From Eublepharis macularius (Eukaryota > Chordata > Lepidosauria > Squamata > Eublepharidae), in NCBI RefSeq assembly GCF_028583425.1, contig NC_072796.1, positions 141,555,464-141,619,463 on the forward strand: 64,000 bases of DNA, read 5' to 3'. Shown here piece by piece: positions 29,311-41,620 of the stretch (its first letter is position 1; each line of letters begins with the position of its first letter). The notes under the pieces were generated by a model. The model was not told the DNA's origin. It did not search any database and saw only the letters and a program-made list of their open reading frames with translations. Made by a program: the position numbers and the translations under genes.

Positions 29311-30020
29311 CCAGAGAGAGTGTAGTTGATGCATAGTTGAATTTCCTGGGTAGGAGCATGGCATAGCAGTTAGAGGCTCAGACTGGGACCTGAGACAATG
29401 GCGGGGGTGTTGTTCAGAAAAAGTGCAGGAGGGGAAAGCAAAGGGTTGAGCCACTTTGTGTGGCCCCCTGGGAAGAAAAGCAGCAGGTAAATAAACAAAT
29501 CAGCAGTGGTCTTGGGGGAGGTTGTTTTTGTCTCTCTGTGTCCACGGGTAGCCTGAATTGCAACAGCAGCTTCACATGTCATAATTTCCCTAGGAAAGTT
29601 ACATCACTTATATTTTCATATTGGGGGAGAGAAATCTACAGACCACTGTGGGCAATGAATTCACTCCCTTGTTGGTTTAATTGGATGAATACAGGCTGGG
29701 AATGGCCTTCCTGTTGTGTGTTCATAGCAGTGCGATAGTGTTGTGTTTGCTGTGTGTGGCACCCTGTACTCCCCTAGCTACTTCCCTGGCTAGAAGTGCA
29801 TTCTGCATGGGTGCCTGGTCCAGAGAACAAAGTTGTCATGGTAGCTAGCTTTTGGGTCCAAGGAAAAGTTGAGAGAGGTTGAATTGCAGTGTAAGCCGAT
29901 GGGATGTTACTGGTTTTAGAATGGAATGTATTGTCGAAGGCAATGGAATGGAATGTTTTAATGACATTTTACAAGCTTTCTATACATTTTCAATGAACAG
30001 GGCCACATTCCATATGGTGT
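29311..30020. other. ZC3H3 intron 1, unassigned
   Basis: No recognisable feature between the Penelope fragment and the GT repeat. Confidence 0.5.
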
Positions 30021-30025
30021 TAAAG

Positions 30026-30310
30026 TGTGTGTGTGTGTGTGTGTGTTATGTGCTGTCAAATTGCCTTCGACCTATGGCAACCCTATGAATGAAAGACCTC
30101 CAAAACATTCTATCATTAACAGACTTGCTCAGATCCTGCCAACTTGAGGACGTGGCATCTTTTATTGAGTCCAGCCATCTCGTTTTAGGTCTTCCTCTTT
30201 TCCTGCTGCCTTCCGCTTTTCCTAGCATTAATTGACTTTTCCAGAGAATCTTTGTCTTCTCATGATGTGACCAAAGTACGATAGCCTCAGTTTTGTCATT
30301 TTAACTTCTA
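30026..30310 (-). mobile_element. BovB/RTE-type LINE 3' fragment with (GT)n
   Basis: A (GT)n run at 30026-30047 borders 'cttcgacctatggcaaccctatgaatgaaagacctcc'. The - strand frame 30228-30046 (GRPKTRWLDSI...MFWRSFIHRV) is the C-terminal tail common to RTE/BovB-type ORF2. Confidence 0.7.
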
Positions 30311-30439
30311 GGGTATTAAAATATGGATACACTATTGATCTATATAGGATATACCATAATCCGAAGGAAAATTTAGTTTACTCCTAGAATGGTGTTCGAC
30401 TGTATGGCTAATCCAAGCCCTGTCTTCCTTTCATTTTAG

Positions 30440-31820
30440 GGCTTATCGATGACCATAAAAACGTCCATGGGAATGCACCGGTCCCCCAGCCGCCTGTTCC
30501 AGTGCCCAGGTGGGGGAATCCCCGGCCACCTGCTTTTAACAACCAAACTGCGTTCTCTGCTAGATATTCCCAGCAAACCCAAAGGGATTTTCAGCCTCCC
30601 CAACGCAATTCCTGGAGGAAGAAATACTCTCTTGTCAATGTGCCACCTCGACCTGCGCTCAATCCCAGCATCAGAGCGTCAGCCAGTGATTCTCAGGTTG
30701 TCCTCAGCCAAGGAAACAGCAGGGCGGCCGAACGACAACTGATGCTTTCAGAAAGAAGAGTGGGCATCAGTGCAGATGGTAACATAACGGTTGGGCTGCA
30801 GACGAGCTTGGTTGCCCCAGGGTCCCAGCGGGGCCCTTCAGCAGCAGCAGAGGGCCCATCTACATCCAGGAGATGTGAAATCTCTGCTTCAGCTCCGAAT
30901 GTTGCCTTCAAAGAGAGCAAACAGAAGCATCTCTCAGTCTTGCCGCACTCGTTGCATCACCGGACAGTTGGTAGGGATAATACTCCTTCAGTGTGTCTCA
31001 AGGGGTCTGAGCCCTCAAGTGTAGTTCAGCGTGCATCTGAATTGGCCCCAGATTCCTACAGGACAATCAGTGAGCGTGCCATTGCTCTGAAAACTGCCCC
31101 GCAACAGCCCCTCACCTTGCCTGGTCGTGAATCAGGGTTTCTCTCAGCAAGGCAGAAACCAGCACCACACACTCCAGCTCTGCATGGTTCACGGCGCGTC
31201 CCTGTGGCAGTGGATAAACTGAACACTGTGCGGGTGACGGAGACACCTGGTTTACATGCTAATTCAGCTCCGGAAGCTCCTTTAGCTGTTGAAATGACTC
31301 TTTCCAAGAACAAGCATTCTCTGCCTGCTCTCCAGACTGCTCCCACCTTGCCGGCCCCAACCAAATCTCCCAAGTTCAGGAAAACCAGCTACACATGGGT
31401 GGCAAACCCAGGTAAATGTTCCCGTGCTTCAAAAAGATGGACTGCTTCCAGAACCCCTGAAGGCACCCGGAAATTGGCTGGGGGAGCAGAGAGAACCTCT
31501 AAGTTAGCACCAAGGGGGGACTCTGGAGCAAAGCAAAAGAAGTCCAGCCCGCATTCAAAGCCGGGGGTGTCCTCTAGCAAGTACAAGTGGAAGGCATCCA
31601 GCCTCCAGCTTTTCCCTTCCACGTCTGCATTCACGTGGCAGCGTGAGGAACATGGTCGGCCTGGCGTTGCCCACCTCTCAGGGGGTAGCTCTTCCCTGCC
31701 AGCTGTGAGCCGAGTGCCTTTTGGTCACGGCAGTCCAAAACCAACCTTTGGGAATACCAGCTTTTTAAATTACAAGTTAAAGAGCCGGACTAAAATCATC
31801 AAAAGAAGGGGAAATGCCAG
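30440..31820 (+). CDS. ZC3H3 exon 2
   Basis: The large exon follows a TTTTAG acceptor and continues exon 1 in frame (G/LIDDHKNVHGNAP). Conserved blocks are FSARY, SWRKKYSLVN, PKFRKTSYTWVANP, SKYKWKASS and KSRTKIIKRRG. It ends in phase 2 at GCCAG/GTAAGT. The region is low-complexity, Ser/Pro/Lys-rich and probably disordered, as in ZC3H3 orthologues. It encodes about 460 residues, with no stop or frameshift seen. Confidence 0.92.
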
Positions 31821-33107
31821 GTAAGTTGTTGCAGCTTTTCTAGAGTGATGGGCACTAACCTAGTTTTGCAGCTGGAATGAGCTAGGCACTTCGCCTTTAC
31901 TGGAGTTGCAGAGTTTGTGTGAGTCATAGGAAGTGTTCAAAATTCAGTGAGTCTGGGGAAGAAGTTCAGAATGGTAGGTCATTGGTGTATGCTTGGGACT
32001 CCATTGTAACCCAATGTAATCCTGTGAGGGAGACCTGAAAAGCTGTGGCAGCAATGAGGCTGTCCAGTGGAACTGGAAAGGAAATCTTTGTACGTCTGAT
32101 TCAGACTTTTACATGATCAGGTGACGCCTGTGACTTTTCTAGATCTGAGACTGCTTCTGGAACTGCACCGCTTCAGTGTGCCGGTTTGCAGTTGTTATGT
32201 CTGAATGCTTCCCGTGTCACATGCGTTCCTTCCTTTGGAAAAGCCGGCATGTCACGGTGAAGGTTTCTAGTCCAGACTGTACCTCTCCATGTGTGCCATG
32301 TTTCAATGGGCTTGTCTTCTGTGAACCTATGGATAAGCAATTCTTGGTCTGCCTTGTAAAATGTGACATTTGGGGCAGTCAGGTGTCTGCCGTAGTCGTA
32401 GCTGATAGTTCTTTCCTTAGCCCCTTCCTCGACCTCCATGCACTTCGCTCCCTTGCTGGATGTTCTCTGATTCCAACTTGAATGCATTAAACGGTAGATC
32501 AAGATTGGCTCAGTTGATTTTTGCTCCAGAAAGCAGGCTGCCTTCGGTCAGCCGTTGCAAATTGGCTTCATCTGTTGCAAGCTGCAGAGCAGGAGGGTTT
32601 CTTTTTCATCCAGCATTGTAGAGATGTAGCAATATCTGGGCTCCCCCTGCATATTTCTGCAGCTTGTTGCTATGCTGCTTATTCCTTAGCACTGAGAGAA
32701 GACCGCTGAAAACAGGACTATGCATCTGGCTGACCAGAATGGCTGGTTATGAACGGATAAGGCTGGAGCAGGGGGTCAAACAAGGGCAGGCAGGGCAGCT
32801 TTGAGGAGGCACATGTCAAATGAGGAGGACGCTTTCCATTGGAAGAACCATTTTTCTTGGTAGCAGAGAGCGAGAGCTGCTTATTCATACCCGTGGCACC
32901 GTTTTCCCTGTTCGTCCTTGCTTCATGTGGCTTGAGAATTGTCTGAATCTGCTTTCTGCCCAGTGCCTCCAGCTGTGAAGACTGTGTGGCCATGACTGTT
33001 GTTGGCAGCCATGCCCTGTGGGTGTGTTCAAACTGGCTCGCAGTCCAGAGGTTTTATGACGAACAACTGCGGTTGCACTTCTCTGAGTGCCTGTTTTGTC
33101 CTTCCAG
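31821..33107 (+). other. ZC3H3 intron 2
   Basis: Intron of about 1.29 kb between good donor and acceptor sites. No repeat or RNA gene was recognised inside. Confidence 0.8.
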
Positions 33108-33307
33108 TGCTCCAGCTGAGAAGAGGAGCCCTTCCTTCTCCACACTGCTTCTGAAAAGCCGTTATTCTCTCAGGAAGAGGAACTCCCCCCGGGGGAAGGC
33201 CTCCTCTCCCACTGCCAGGAAGGCCGGGGCCAAGGGTCTGGTACAAATTGGCAAGCACCGGCTGCGCAGGCTGCCCGTGCCCAGGCTCCACGTGGCTGTC
33301 AAAGAAG
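33108..33307 (+). CDS. ZC3H3 exon 3
   Basis: The acceptor TCCTTCCAG leads into an exon that completes a Ser codon and reads SAPAEKRSPSF, then SRYSLRKRN and GLVQIGKHRLRRLP, conserved in ZC3H3. It ends in phase 1 at GAAG/GTGAGT. No later ZC3H3 exon was found before the window end, so intron 3 is longer than 30 kb. Confidence 0.9.
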
Positions 33308-33419
33308 GTGAGTGCAGACCTGGAAATGTTCGCTTTGTTTATGAGCAGTGGCCTCTGGCCCTCTGGGGGAGACTCTCACGTGTCGGTCTGAGGAGGAGAG
33401 GCAATCTCAGAAGGTGAAC

Positions 33420-33590
33420 TGATGTGGTATACTAGTTAGAGCATAGGGCTAGCACCTGGGTTCAAATCCCCACTCGGTCTGGGTTAACCTTGGGCCAGTC
33501 ACTGTCTCTCGGCCTTGCCTACCTCACAGGGTTGTTGTGAAGTTAAAATGGGGAAGGGAGAACCAGTCATGCCTCTCTGAGCCTCCCAGG
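33420..33590 (+). mobile_element. Degenerate tRNA-derived SINE
   Basis: 'ggtatactagttagagc', GGGTTCAAATCCCC, 'ccttgggccagtcactg' and 'cctacctcacagggttgttgtg' follow the SINE order seen elsewhere in the window. Confidence 0.65.
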
Positions 33591-34650
33591 GGAAGGGAAG
33601 GTTACAGAATCCGCAAGATAAGTTGAGATTCTGCCTTTTCATTGGGCCAGCTCCAGTTATTGGACTGTTCACCAGGCTCTTTCAGTAGTCATGGTTTCCT
33701 CAACGGGTTATGCTTATACCCATAGCTGTACCTACAACTACCTACCAGGTGGTTTGGCCCACAGGAGTTCTGGGAGGTCAGTCATCTAAGTAGAAGACGA
33801 TGCCTGAAATCTTGCTGCCTGACCTCCTTTCTGTTCTGCTTCAGCCTAACTGAGCGAAGCATGTGCTGCGTCTGCTCACCAGTGTATTGTTTTGGCAAGC
33901 CTGTAGGTTTGGTGTGTCTGTTGAGCTGACTTTGTCCGTGGAATACGTTTTATTAGGGATTATCCGAGGATCCTGTCGCTCAGATAGCTGCCTTTTCTCC
34001 AAGAGTTCTGTGTAATGGATGTTGTGTTGCTAACTAAGTGCATGAAAGACTTGCTCAGGGTGGAGGCGAGGCAGGGTCTCAGGACCGAAAGCCTCTCCGT
34101 TGACAGGTCCTTCAAAGCAAAGGAACCTAAAATACTTCTGCTAGTTGGGGAAATGTAAGTCATGGTTCGGAAAGCTTGGTGGGGGTGTGTTCCTAAGAGA
34201 GAAGTTCTTATAATAATTCCGTTGTGCCCTGTATGTGTGTTTTTAAAAAATACCCTGCCTTTCCACAAAGCTCAAGGCAGCTGACATAAGGTATATTGCC
34301 TCTGTAGTTTTTTAATGTGCATCTTGATTGGATCCGCTTTTTTTTTGGTTGTCTCTTCTCTCACCTCCAAAGATGGGGGTTCACGGAGCAGTTGCTTTGC
34401 AGAAGATTTTATTATTTATTTAAAACATTTCTGTTGTGCTTTCTCTCCGTGCACTCAGGATCTTAAGGACTAGGCTGGAATCCTGAATATGCGCTCTTAA
34501 CTTTGCAAACTTAAAAACGTGTCCAGAAAAGTGGACCGTGCAAGAGTGCCCACCCCAGCTGTATAATGCTTTTCACGCTACCTTCTGTTTTGATGTGCAT
34601 ACGGACTTTAAAACATTGATTTTGATTCATTTGACTGCTAAGACGTTGCG
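33591..34650 (+). other. ZC3H3 intron 3, unassigned
   Basis: No gene or clear repeat was recognised. Confidence 0.5.
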
Positions 34651-34654
34651 TTTG

Positions 34655-34840
34655 TAAAGTGCTGTTAAATCCCTATGAGGGTTTCAAGGCAGGAGATGAG
34701 CAGAGGTGGTTTGCCATTGCCTGCCTTTGCAGAGCAACCCCCGTCTTCCTTGGTGGTCTCCCATCCAACTACTAACCAGGGCTGAGCCTGCTTAGCTCCA
34801 GCGACTGAGAAGATCAATCTAGCCTGGGCTGTCCAGGCCA
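34655..34840 (-). mobile_element. 5S rRNA-derived SINE
   Basis: Read on -, it contains 'ctaagcaggctcagccctgg' and 'agttggatgggagaccacc', close to the 5S rRNA internal promoter region. It has the same layout as 25866-26050. Confidence 0.75.
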
Positions 34841-35630
34841 GGCAGCTGACACCTTGCCAATCTGTATGGTTGTAAAGCACCTTGAGGTCAGAGAGAGCCT
34901 GCGCTGCGTGGCAGCCAAGAACGCTGGTCTGTGGGGCCTAGGAAGCAAAGCTGTGGCGCTTGGGAGCACCTGTGCTGTTGGCGGAGAAGGTCAGGCGGGG
35001 GGCCAGATTCTCAGAACTGGCCAAGGGGAGTTGGTGGGAGGTGCCTGCTGCCCTGTTGCTGTATTGCAAGGATCCTGCTGGAACCTGTGAGTAATTCCCA
35101 GTTGGGAGAGGTCAGCATGGGGTGGCACCATATTGCATCTTACTGAATTATAAACGGCCTCAAGCACAGATGTGTAAAGTAATACACCAAATCCACTAAT
35201 AATGACTACAAAGCCTGGCAGGGGTAGGGGGACGGGCGTTTTGCTGTCTCGCTCTAACCTGCCAGCCCAGGCATGGACCAGTTTGCCTGCTAGTGGAGAC
35301 GGCTAGAGAATGTTCCTGGTTGCCCCAGGAAAGAGCTCCTTTTTTGGTACGTTAAGCCACGAAAAGTTGTAAAGCCATGAAAAGTTGTCAAGCCAAGTGT
35401 ATTCCCCCTTTTTCTAAAGCAAGTCAAAGTACATCATTATTTTAAGTCAAGAAACTTGGAGGAAAAGGATCTCTTTTAAAAAAAAGAACTGAATACATCG
35501 TCTCCTTTATGTATACTGTGCCTTTTGGTGTGCTCCATGTTCTACTTAATAATAATACTCGGTATCATTAATACAGATGATTATTAACTGTAATAACACA
35601 AAAATTACTAAAGCACTATCTATGTCCTTA
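34841..35630 (+). other. ZC3H3 intron 3, unassigned
   Basis: No feature recognised. Confidence 0.5.
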
Positions 35631-35634
35631 TTAT

Positions 35635-36265
35635 GTATTGTCGAAGGCTTTCACAGCTGGAGAACGATGGTTGTTGTGGGTTTTCCGGGCTGTATTGCCG
35701 TGGTCTTGGCATTGTAGTTCCTGACGTTTCACCGGCAGCTGTTGCTGGCATCTTCAGAGGTGTAGCACCAAAAGACAGAGATCTCTCAGTGTCACAGTGT
35801 GGAAAAGATGTTGGCAGGTCATTTATATCTACTCAGGAGGGGTGGGGTTGGGCTGAGTCATCCTGTAAGAGTTTCCCAGGGTGTGGAATGCTGATGGCGG
35901 GAGGCTTCACTGTATCCTGAGGAGGTTCTTTTTGCATATGGATTGGTGCTTGATGTGCTAATCTTCTCTGCAGGGCTATTATCGGGTATAGAGTGTTTTG
36001 TTAGCCTGGTGTTTTTCAGAACTGGAAACCATGCTCTGTTCATTCTTAAGGTTTCTTCTTTCCTGTTGAAGTTTTGCTTATGCTTGTGCATTTCAATGGC
36101 TTCCCTGTGCAGTCTGACAAAGTAGTTGGAAGTGTTGTCCAGTATTTTGGTGTCCTGGAATAAGATACTGTGTCCTGTTTGAGTTAGGCTATGTTCAGCC
36201 ACTGCTGATTTTTCAGGTTGTCCAAGTCTGCAGTGTCTTTCATGTTCTTTTATTCTTGTCTGGAT
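35635..36265 (-). mobile_element. Second Penelope-like family, 3' portion
   Basis: The - strand frame 36202-35858 has the region downstream of GIY-YIG (TQTGHSILFQDTKIL, YFVRLHREAIEMHKH, NFNRKEETLRMN). The tail 'tattgtcgaaggctttcac...ctgtattgccgtgg' recurs in reverse at 58745-58838. This family is distinct from the one at 28737. Confidence 0.8.
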
Positions 36266-36462
36266 TAATTTGTCCTTATTAATTTATCAATAATTAAGTG
36301 CAGTCCATCAAACAGAGATTGGATCTGTGTAATAGGGTGGGAATCTCTTTGAATCTCTCAGCAAATGAGTAGTTTTATTAATATTTCTTACTTATAAAGT
36401 TCCAAATAAGTAGCTAGGTGCTGAATACTTGTAACCCAAGTAACTTGAGAGCCAGTTTGGTG

Positions 36463-37065
36463 TGAGATGCAGAGGAGTTAGCTGTCTTAGTCTGTGGTAG
36501 CAAAATCAAAAAGAGTCCAGTAGCACCTTTAAGACTAACCAATTTTATTGTAGCATAAGCTTTCGAGAATCAAGTTATCTTCGTCAGATGCATGGAACAG
36601 AAAGTGGTCAAATATAGAAAAGGAGGGGGGGAGGGGAGGAGAGAGAAGATGCAATTAGGGGGGGAGAGGAAGGGTGCAACCAAAACATTCCTTCGATAAC
36701 CACAGTTCTCTTTGTCAGATGCATCTGATGGGGAGAGCTGTGGTTATCGAAGGCTTATACTGCATTGGAATTGGATGGTCTAGCTGTTTTGCTGCTACAA
36801 ACTAACACAGCAAACTTCTTTGAAGCCAACTGATCCCCACTCCGAAAGGAGCTGTTTACATTTACTAGCAAAGGAATGTTTTGGTTGCATCCTCCCTCTC
36901 CCCGCCTAACTGCATCTTCTCTCTCCTCCCCTCCTCCCCCCTCCTCTTCTATATTTGACCAGTTTCTTTTCCATGCATCTGACGAAGAGAACTTGATTCT
37001 CGAAAGCTTATGCTACAATAAAATTGGTTAGTCTTAAAGGTGCTACTGGACTCTTTTTGAGTTTG
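36463..37065. mobile_element. Inverted pair of Penelope-like tails
   Basis: A - oriented tail (36463-36665) is followed after a short spacer by a + oriented tail (about 36890-37065). Each includes the 'tctcctcccctcctcc' tract and the CAGATGCAT word, so the pair can fold back on itself. A third short unit lies at 36690-36770. Confidence 0.8.
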
Positions 37066-37067
37066 GT

Positions 37068-37306
37068 GTGAGAGCCAGTTTGGTGTAGTGGTTATGAGCG
37101 GCAGGACTCTAATCTGGAAAACCGGGTTTGATTCCCCACTCCTCCGCTTGAAGCCAGCTGGGTGACCTTGGGTCAATCACAGCTCTCTCAGAGCTCTCTC
37201 AGCCCCACCCACCTCACAGGGTGTTTTGTTGTGGGGATAATAATGACATACTTTGTAAACCGCTCTGAGTGGGCATTAAGTTGTCCTGAAGGGTGGTATA
37301 TAAATC

Positions 37307-37344
<38 letters not shown>

Positions 37345-37345
37345 A
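37068..37345 (+). mobile_element. tRNA-derived SINE with (ATT)n tail
   Basis: Full-length SINE of the 5429 type, ending in (TTA)n at about 37305-37342. Confidence 0.85.
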
Positions 37346-37609
37346 ACCCATTGACAGTTTCATGTGCTGGATTTCTGCTGGCCCAGCATCTTCAAAACCT
37401 GCTCCAGCATAGCATGAGTCTGTGAACGGAGACATGAAGAAGGGTCAGAAGACCTCCCCTCCCCATTTTTCCAAGGACTTTTTCAATGGAAAAATTGAAA
37501 TTTGCGAAAGCAGTGGAAAAAAATCATATGAAATATTTTCTTTTTTTTTGAATTGCTTAAATGTGAGTTTTACTCAAAAGTTTTGAGTAAACAAAAAATA
37601 GAAAAGACT

Positions 37610-37740
37610 CTTTTCTATTTTGCTTCTACAGACTAACACGGCTAACTCCTCTGGATCTATGACCATATTATTTCTAGTTCACCTTTCTCACTGAGACTCA
37701 AGTCGGGTTACACAATGTAGGCAGATTACAACATTTACCA
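37610..37740. mobile_element. Short Penelope tail end and LINE tail piece
   Basis: 'gactaacacggctaactcctctggatc' (37630-37658) is a Penelope-tail terminus. 'cacctttctcactgagactcaag' (37679-37702) is the LINE 3' end. Confidence 0.55.
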
Positions 37741-37832
37741 TATTGTCTGTGTTCAAGTTCTAGTTTTTCCTACCTGCAGTTTCCAGACTAAGCAACAGGT
37801 GTTGTAGGGTGCAGCATTTGGCACCGTGTGCG

Positions 37833-37835
37833 CTC

Positions 37836-37869
<34 letters not shown>

Positions 37870-37870
37870 G
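37833..37870 (+). repeat. (CT)n microsatellite
   Basis: Nearly pure CT run. Confidence 0.9.
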
Positions 37871-38759
37871 TATTGGCTACATTCACGCTTGTCGACAGTG
37901 AAGGCGTTGACGTTCTTCAGTATCATAAGCATGTCATAGTACAACTTTAAATGCTAATTAAGTTACAAAGGATGCATTTTACGATGCTAAAGCCATATGC
38001 TAAATTTAGGCTTGATAAGAATGATATGAGTTCATCCAAAATGCACCCCCCCCTTCCCATAGATTCAAAATTTCTGAAATGTTTGAATATGTTTAGTTTG
38101 AAGTGGTTGTGGGTGATCTGGGTTTGGCCGTAGGACATTGGATGAGCAGTAGTGGGAAGTTGCCAACTTTCCAGCGTTGCCTGACTTGTGCCGCAAACCT
38201 TCCGGGTCTGGGTGATTTTGTGCCCTGTGTTCTGGAGTGAATGTTTTAATGGCAGCCTCCCTCTCTCCTACCATTCTCCGCCAGCTGCCAAATAATACGT
38301 CAGGAGGCCCCTTTAAGAGCAGCTCCTTCCTTCGCTACTGACCAGGTGTGTTCTGATTGTCTTCTGTAAGAATTGTCCGGGTCTTCCGCAAACTGGACCT
38401 CTGTTTACTCTTAAGCACTGAGTAAACTTGATAGCCAGCCTCAACTTCAAAGCATGCTCTAAAGAAACTTTAAATTCTCTGAAAATGAATGGGCAAGGTC
38501 TGGTGAGTGTTTTTTGGGAGTTGTTTATGGGCTGGATCTTACACGTCAGATGCATGAGAACTAAATCCAGAATGGTGCACAGGAATCTTGGGGCAAAGGT
38601 ACTTTTTGTGCTGCATGGAAAGCTGATCACGGAGAGCCAGATCTTGCATGGTACTGAACACCCTCTCTGGCAGTGGAAGATTCAAGCCCTTCAGGGTGTT
38701 TTGTTCCTTAATGAAAGGGGAGGGAGGGAGGGAGAACGTTCACGCAGCCGGGGATTGTG

Positions 38760-40200
38760 AACCTTTCCTCACCCCTGTAAAATCAATGCTGTTACATTCC
38801 CCCTGCTTCCCTGAGCAGCTGTGATCCCTATGCAAGAGTCTGCTTTGCTGATAACTGCCCAGTATGGGAGCGGTGCCTGAGTCTTGGCTTGGTTTTAATA
38901 ACAGGTAAAGCGCATTATTTAACAAGGCGTCCTCCCTCCTTTCTCTAGCTGCACAGGCCCAGGGCATCCCAGCTAGCTGCTGTTCACAGCATGTCTCAAA
39001 CAGCCCCATGTGGGCGTGGGTGGCCCCCCGCGTGGCACGATTCCAGATGCTAGGCAAGCAGCCAGCGAGGCAGGACTGGCCCTCGTCCCTGCACAGGCTC
39101 ACGTGGTGCCACCTCCTCTCTGACCTGCAGAGGGCAGTCTTGCCCCTTGCATTCTCCCTCATCCACCTTTTTCTGGTAATTGATTGCCTAATTTCCTCTT
39201 TATGTGAAAGAAAGCAGATATCAAGTAATTTGCAGCAATAACCTGCTAATGCTGGGCCAGTATCAAAACTCCCATGTTCATTTCAAGTGGCAGATAAAAC
39301 ACTAATATATAATTATCCTTGCAAATTGGATTGTTTTAAATAACCAAAAGACTATGGCCAGGAGAAAACTATCCCATTTCCCTTGAGTTAGTATTGCGGC
39401 ATAATTGCTGCGTTCAATCAATTTCCTTGGCATTAGAAATTCCATCACAATCAACATTAAGCTATATTCATTGTGATGGCTTAAGAGCCGGGCCATTTCT
39501 CCTCTTTTCCTTAACTGGCAAAATTAATCAGGGAAAAGATTTTAAACATTTACCCGTGCGAAAGAGGTCAGCTCTGCCACTATATTGCTCAGCAGATAAG
39601 GGGGCTAATAAAAAGAAAATTGAATTACTAATGATCGCCAGGAACCGAGTATATAAAACCTGGCAATCGCCCGCTTCAGGAGAAAAGGAGAATCAATTTT
39701 CTTCGGACAAGGTGCGCTCATTTTTTATTTTGGCGCATATTATCAGCAATTTAATTTGAAAGCGCATAAACAGGAGGAAACAGTTAGGAAATAATGAGCC
39801 TGAAGGTGTAAAGTGCTACAGGATGTATGCTGTACACAATTTATTTGGCACAACAGATAATCACTTTAATTGAATTCAAAACTGCATTGTTCAGCACTGT
39901 GGCTGCCTCTTTGTAGCCCGTGGGGATTGCAGAATATTACAAAGGTGCAGAAAGAGCAGTGTGTTTGTGTTTGTGTGTGCGCGTCCCTTCTTTGTAATGT
40001 CCCCCGCAAGGCACGGCTCGCTCCACTTTGTTCATGCGTGGATGGAGGCCATTGATGGTGTAATATTTAAAAGGCAATAGAACCCTCTTCTGCCTCCCGG
40101 GCCCTGCCTCCCTCCTTAGGAAGCAGCCGATAGGCAGGGATGTCATCGAATCGTCGCCACATATCTGTTTTTTGCCTTGATTGATAACTTGAGTTCCACA
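38760..40200 (+). promoter_or_regulatory. Candidate conserved noncoding block in intron 3
   Basis: This stretch is unusual here: no repeat family was recognised, and 39170-39830 is AT-rich with many homeodomain-type TAAT/ATTA words and clusters such as 'gcaatttaatttg'. It reads like developmental enhancer DNA. Conservation cannot be tested from one sequence. Confidence 0.3.
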
Positions 40201-41345
40201 CGGGACGGCTTCTGGCTGCGCAGTGAGAGTGTTCTCTCCCCTTCCCCCCGCCTCATCCTGCCCGACTTGCATGGCGGCATGAAGAATGCTGAACTTGCTA
40301 TCTTTCCAGCTGGGCTCTGCTTCGTGACTGGCAGCTTTCTGCCCTCATTGTGTTGTTAGAATCTGGCATCCAGAATCCGGGCGGGCTTCCCCCCTTCTTG
40401 CCACCGGACCGTCTTGTCGAACCGTATGGGATAAGGTGGTTCTACTGACCTTCTGTTCCAAATGAATCTAATTTCCTGGCTTCTCTGTGTAGTTCGGCGT
40501 AACCCTGGATAAGCCATGCTCCCACTTCAGCTGAACCAGCAGTTATTCAAGTGTTTGCCTTCTCTCTTCCCCCGCCCCCACTTAGATAAACTAGATTGCT
40601 TTGTGTGTATGCTGCTAACTGAATGCAAGTATATATAGGAGCACATAAAATATAATGTGTACAGTTGGGTTTTTTTTGCAGTGTGCCAAGAGATCCCAGC
40701 TGGGCACTGAGATGCTAGGAGGGGTGGTTGAAGGTCTGGAGGTGAAAATGCCGAAGGAGAGCGAGGGGAAAGGAGGCTTGTTCAGGGAAGCCTTTGTCAG
40801 AGCTTATGACCAGATGTTTGCAACTCGTAGGGAAGTGGTTGGATCACAGGCCCGTGGCTGTTTTCATGTGGCGAGTCATTCTTAAAGAAAGTTGAGGATA
40901 AAGAACTCTGCTGGCCGAGGCACACGGAACAGGAATTGTCACGGAGCACAGCTGTGTGTGTTGCATCTCTTTTTTTTTCCAGTGGGCGTTGCAGGGGAGA
41001 TGAATTGTGCTCCGTGTGTCAGTATTGTTAATTTCTGAAGTGTGTGCTTCCTCTCTGGAGATACGTAGCAAAGTGAGGATTGCTGTGCTTAGGTAATTAC
41101 AGTTTCATGCTCGGATTTCTAAACCTAGGGGTTGAAAGAGTGGAACGGCAAGATTGCCAGGGAAATTTCTTAAAGTGACGAGGCTTGGTATGTGCCTATA
41201 GGAAATAAAATATTATATTAAAGTGTGCACTGCTGGCTTACCCAAGAAACAGATGGCAAGTCTGAATTCTGCACTCAGTATTTTTTAAAAATACTTAAAA
41301 AAAAATCTTAGCTGAGTTGAATTCCGATTCCTGCTGATCTACCAA
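40201..41345 (+). other. ZC3H3 intron 3, unassigned
   Basis: No feature recognised. Confidence 0.5.
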
Positions 41346-41349
41346 TTTA

Positions 41350-41620
41350 GAGCCAGTTTGGTGTAGTGGTTAAGAGCAGCAGGACTCTAATCTGGAGAAC
41401 CAGGTTCCATTCCCCACTCCTCCTCCACTTGAAGCCAGCTGGGTGACTTTGCATCAGTCACAGCTCTCTCGGAGCTCTCTCAGCCCTACCCACCTCACAG
41501 GGTGTTTGTTGTGGGGATAATAACAACATACTTTGTAAACTGCTCTGAGTGGGTATTATCCTGAAGGTTGATATATAAATCAGTTGTTGTTATTATTATT
41601 ATTATTATTACCTTGATCCT
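41350..41620 (+). mobile_element. tRNA-derived SINE
   Basis: Full copy of the 5429-type SINE ending in (GTT)/(ATT) repeats. Confidence 0.85.

Noticed and set aside
32173..33050. Frames in ZC3H3 intron 2
   Set aside because: They are bounded by good ZC3H3 donor and acceptor sites and show no conserved coding features.
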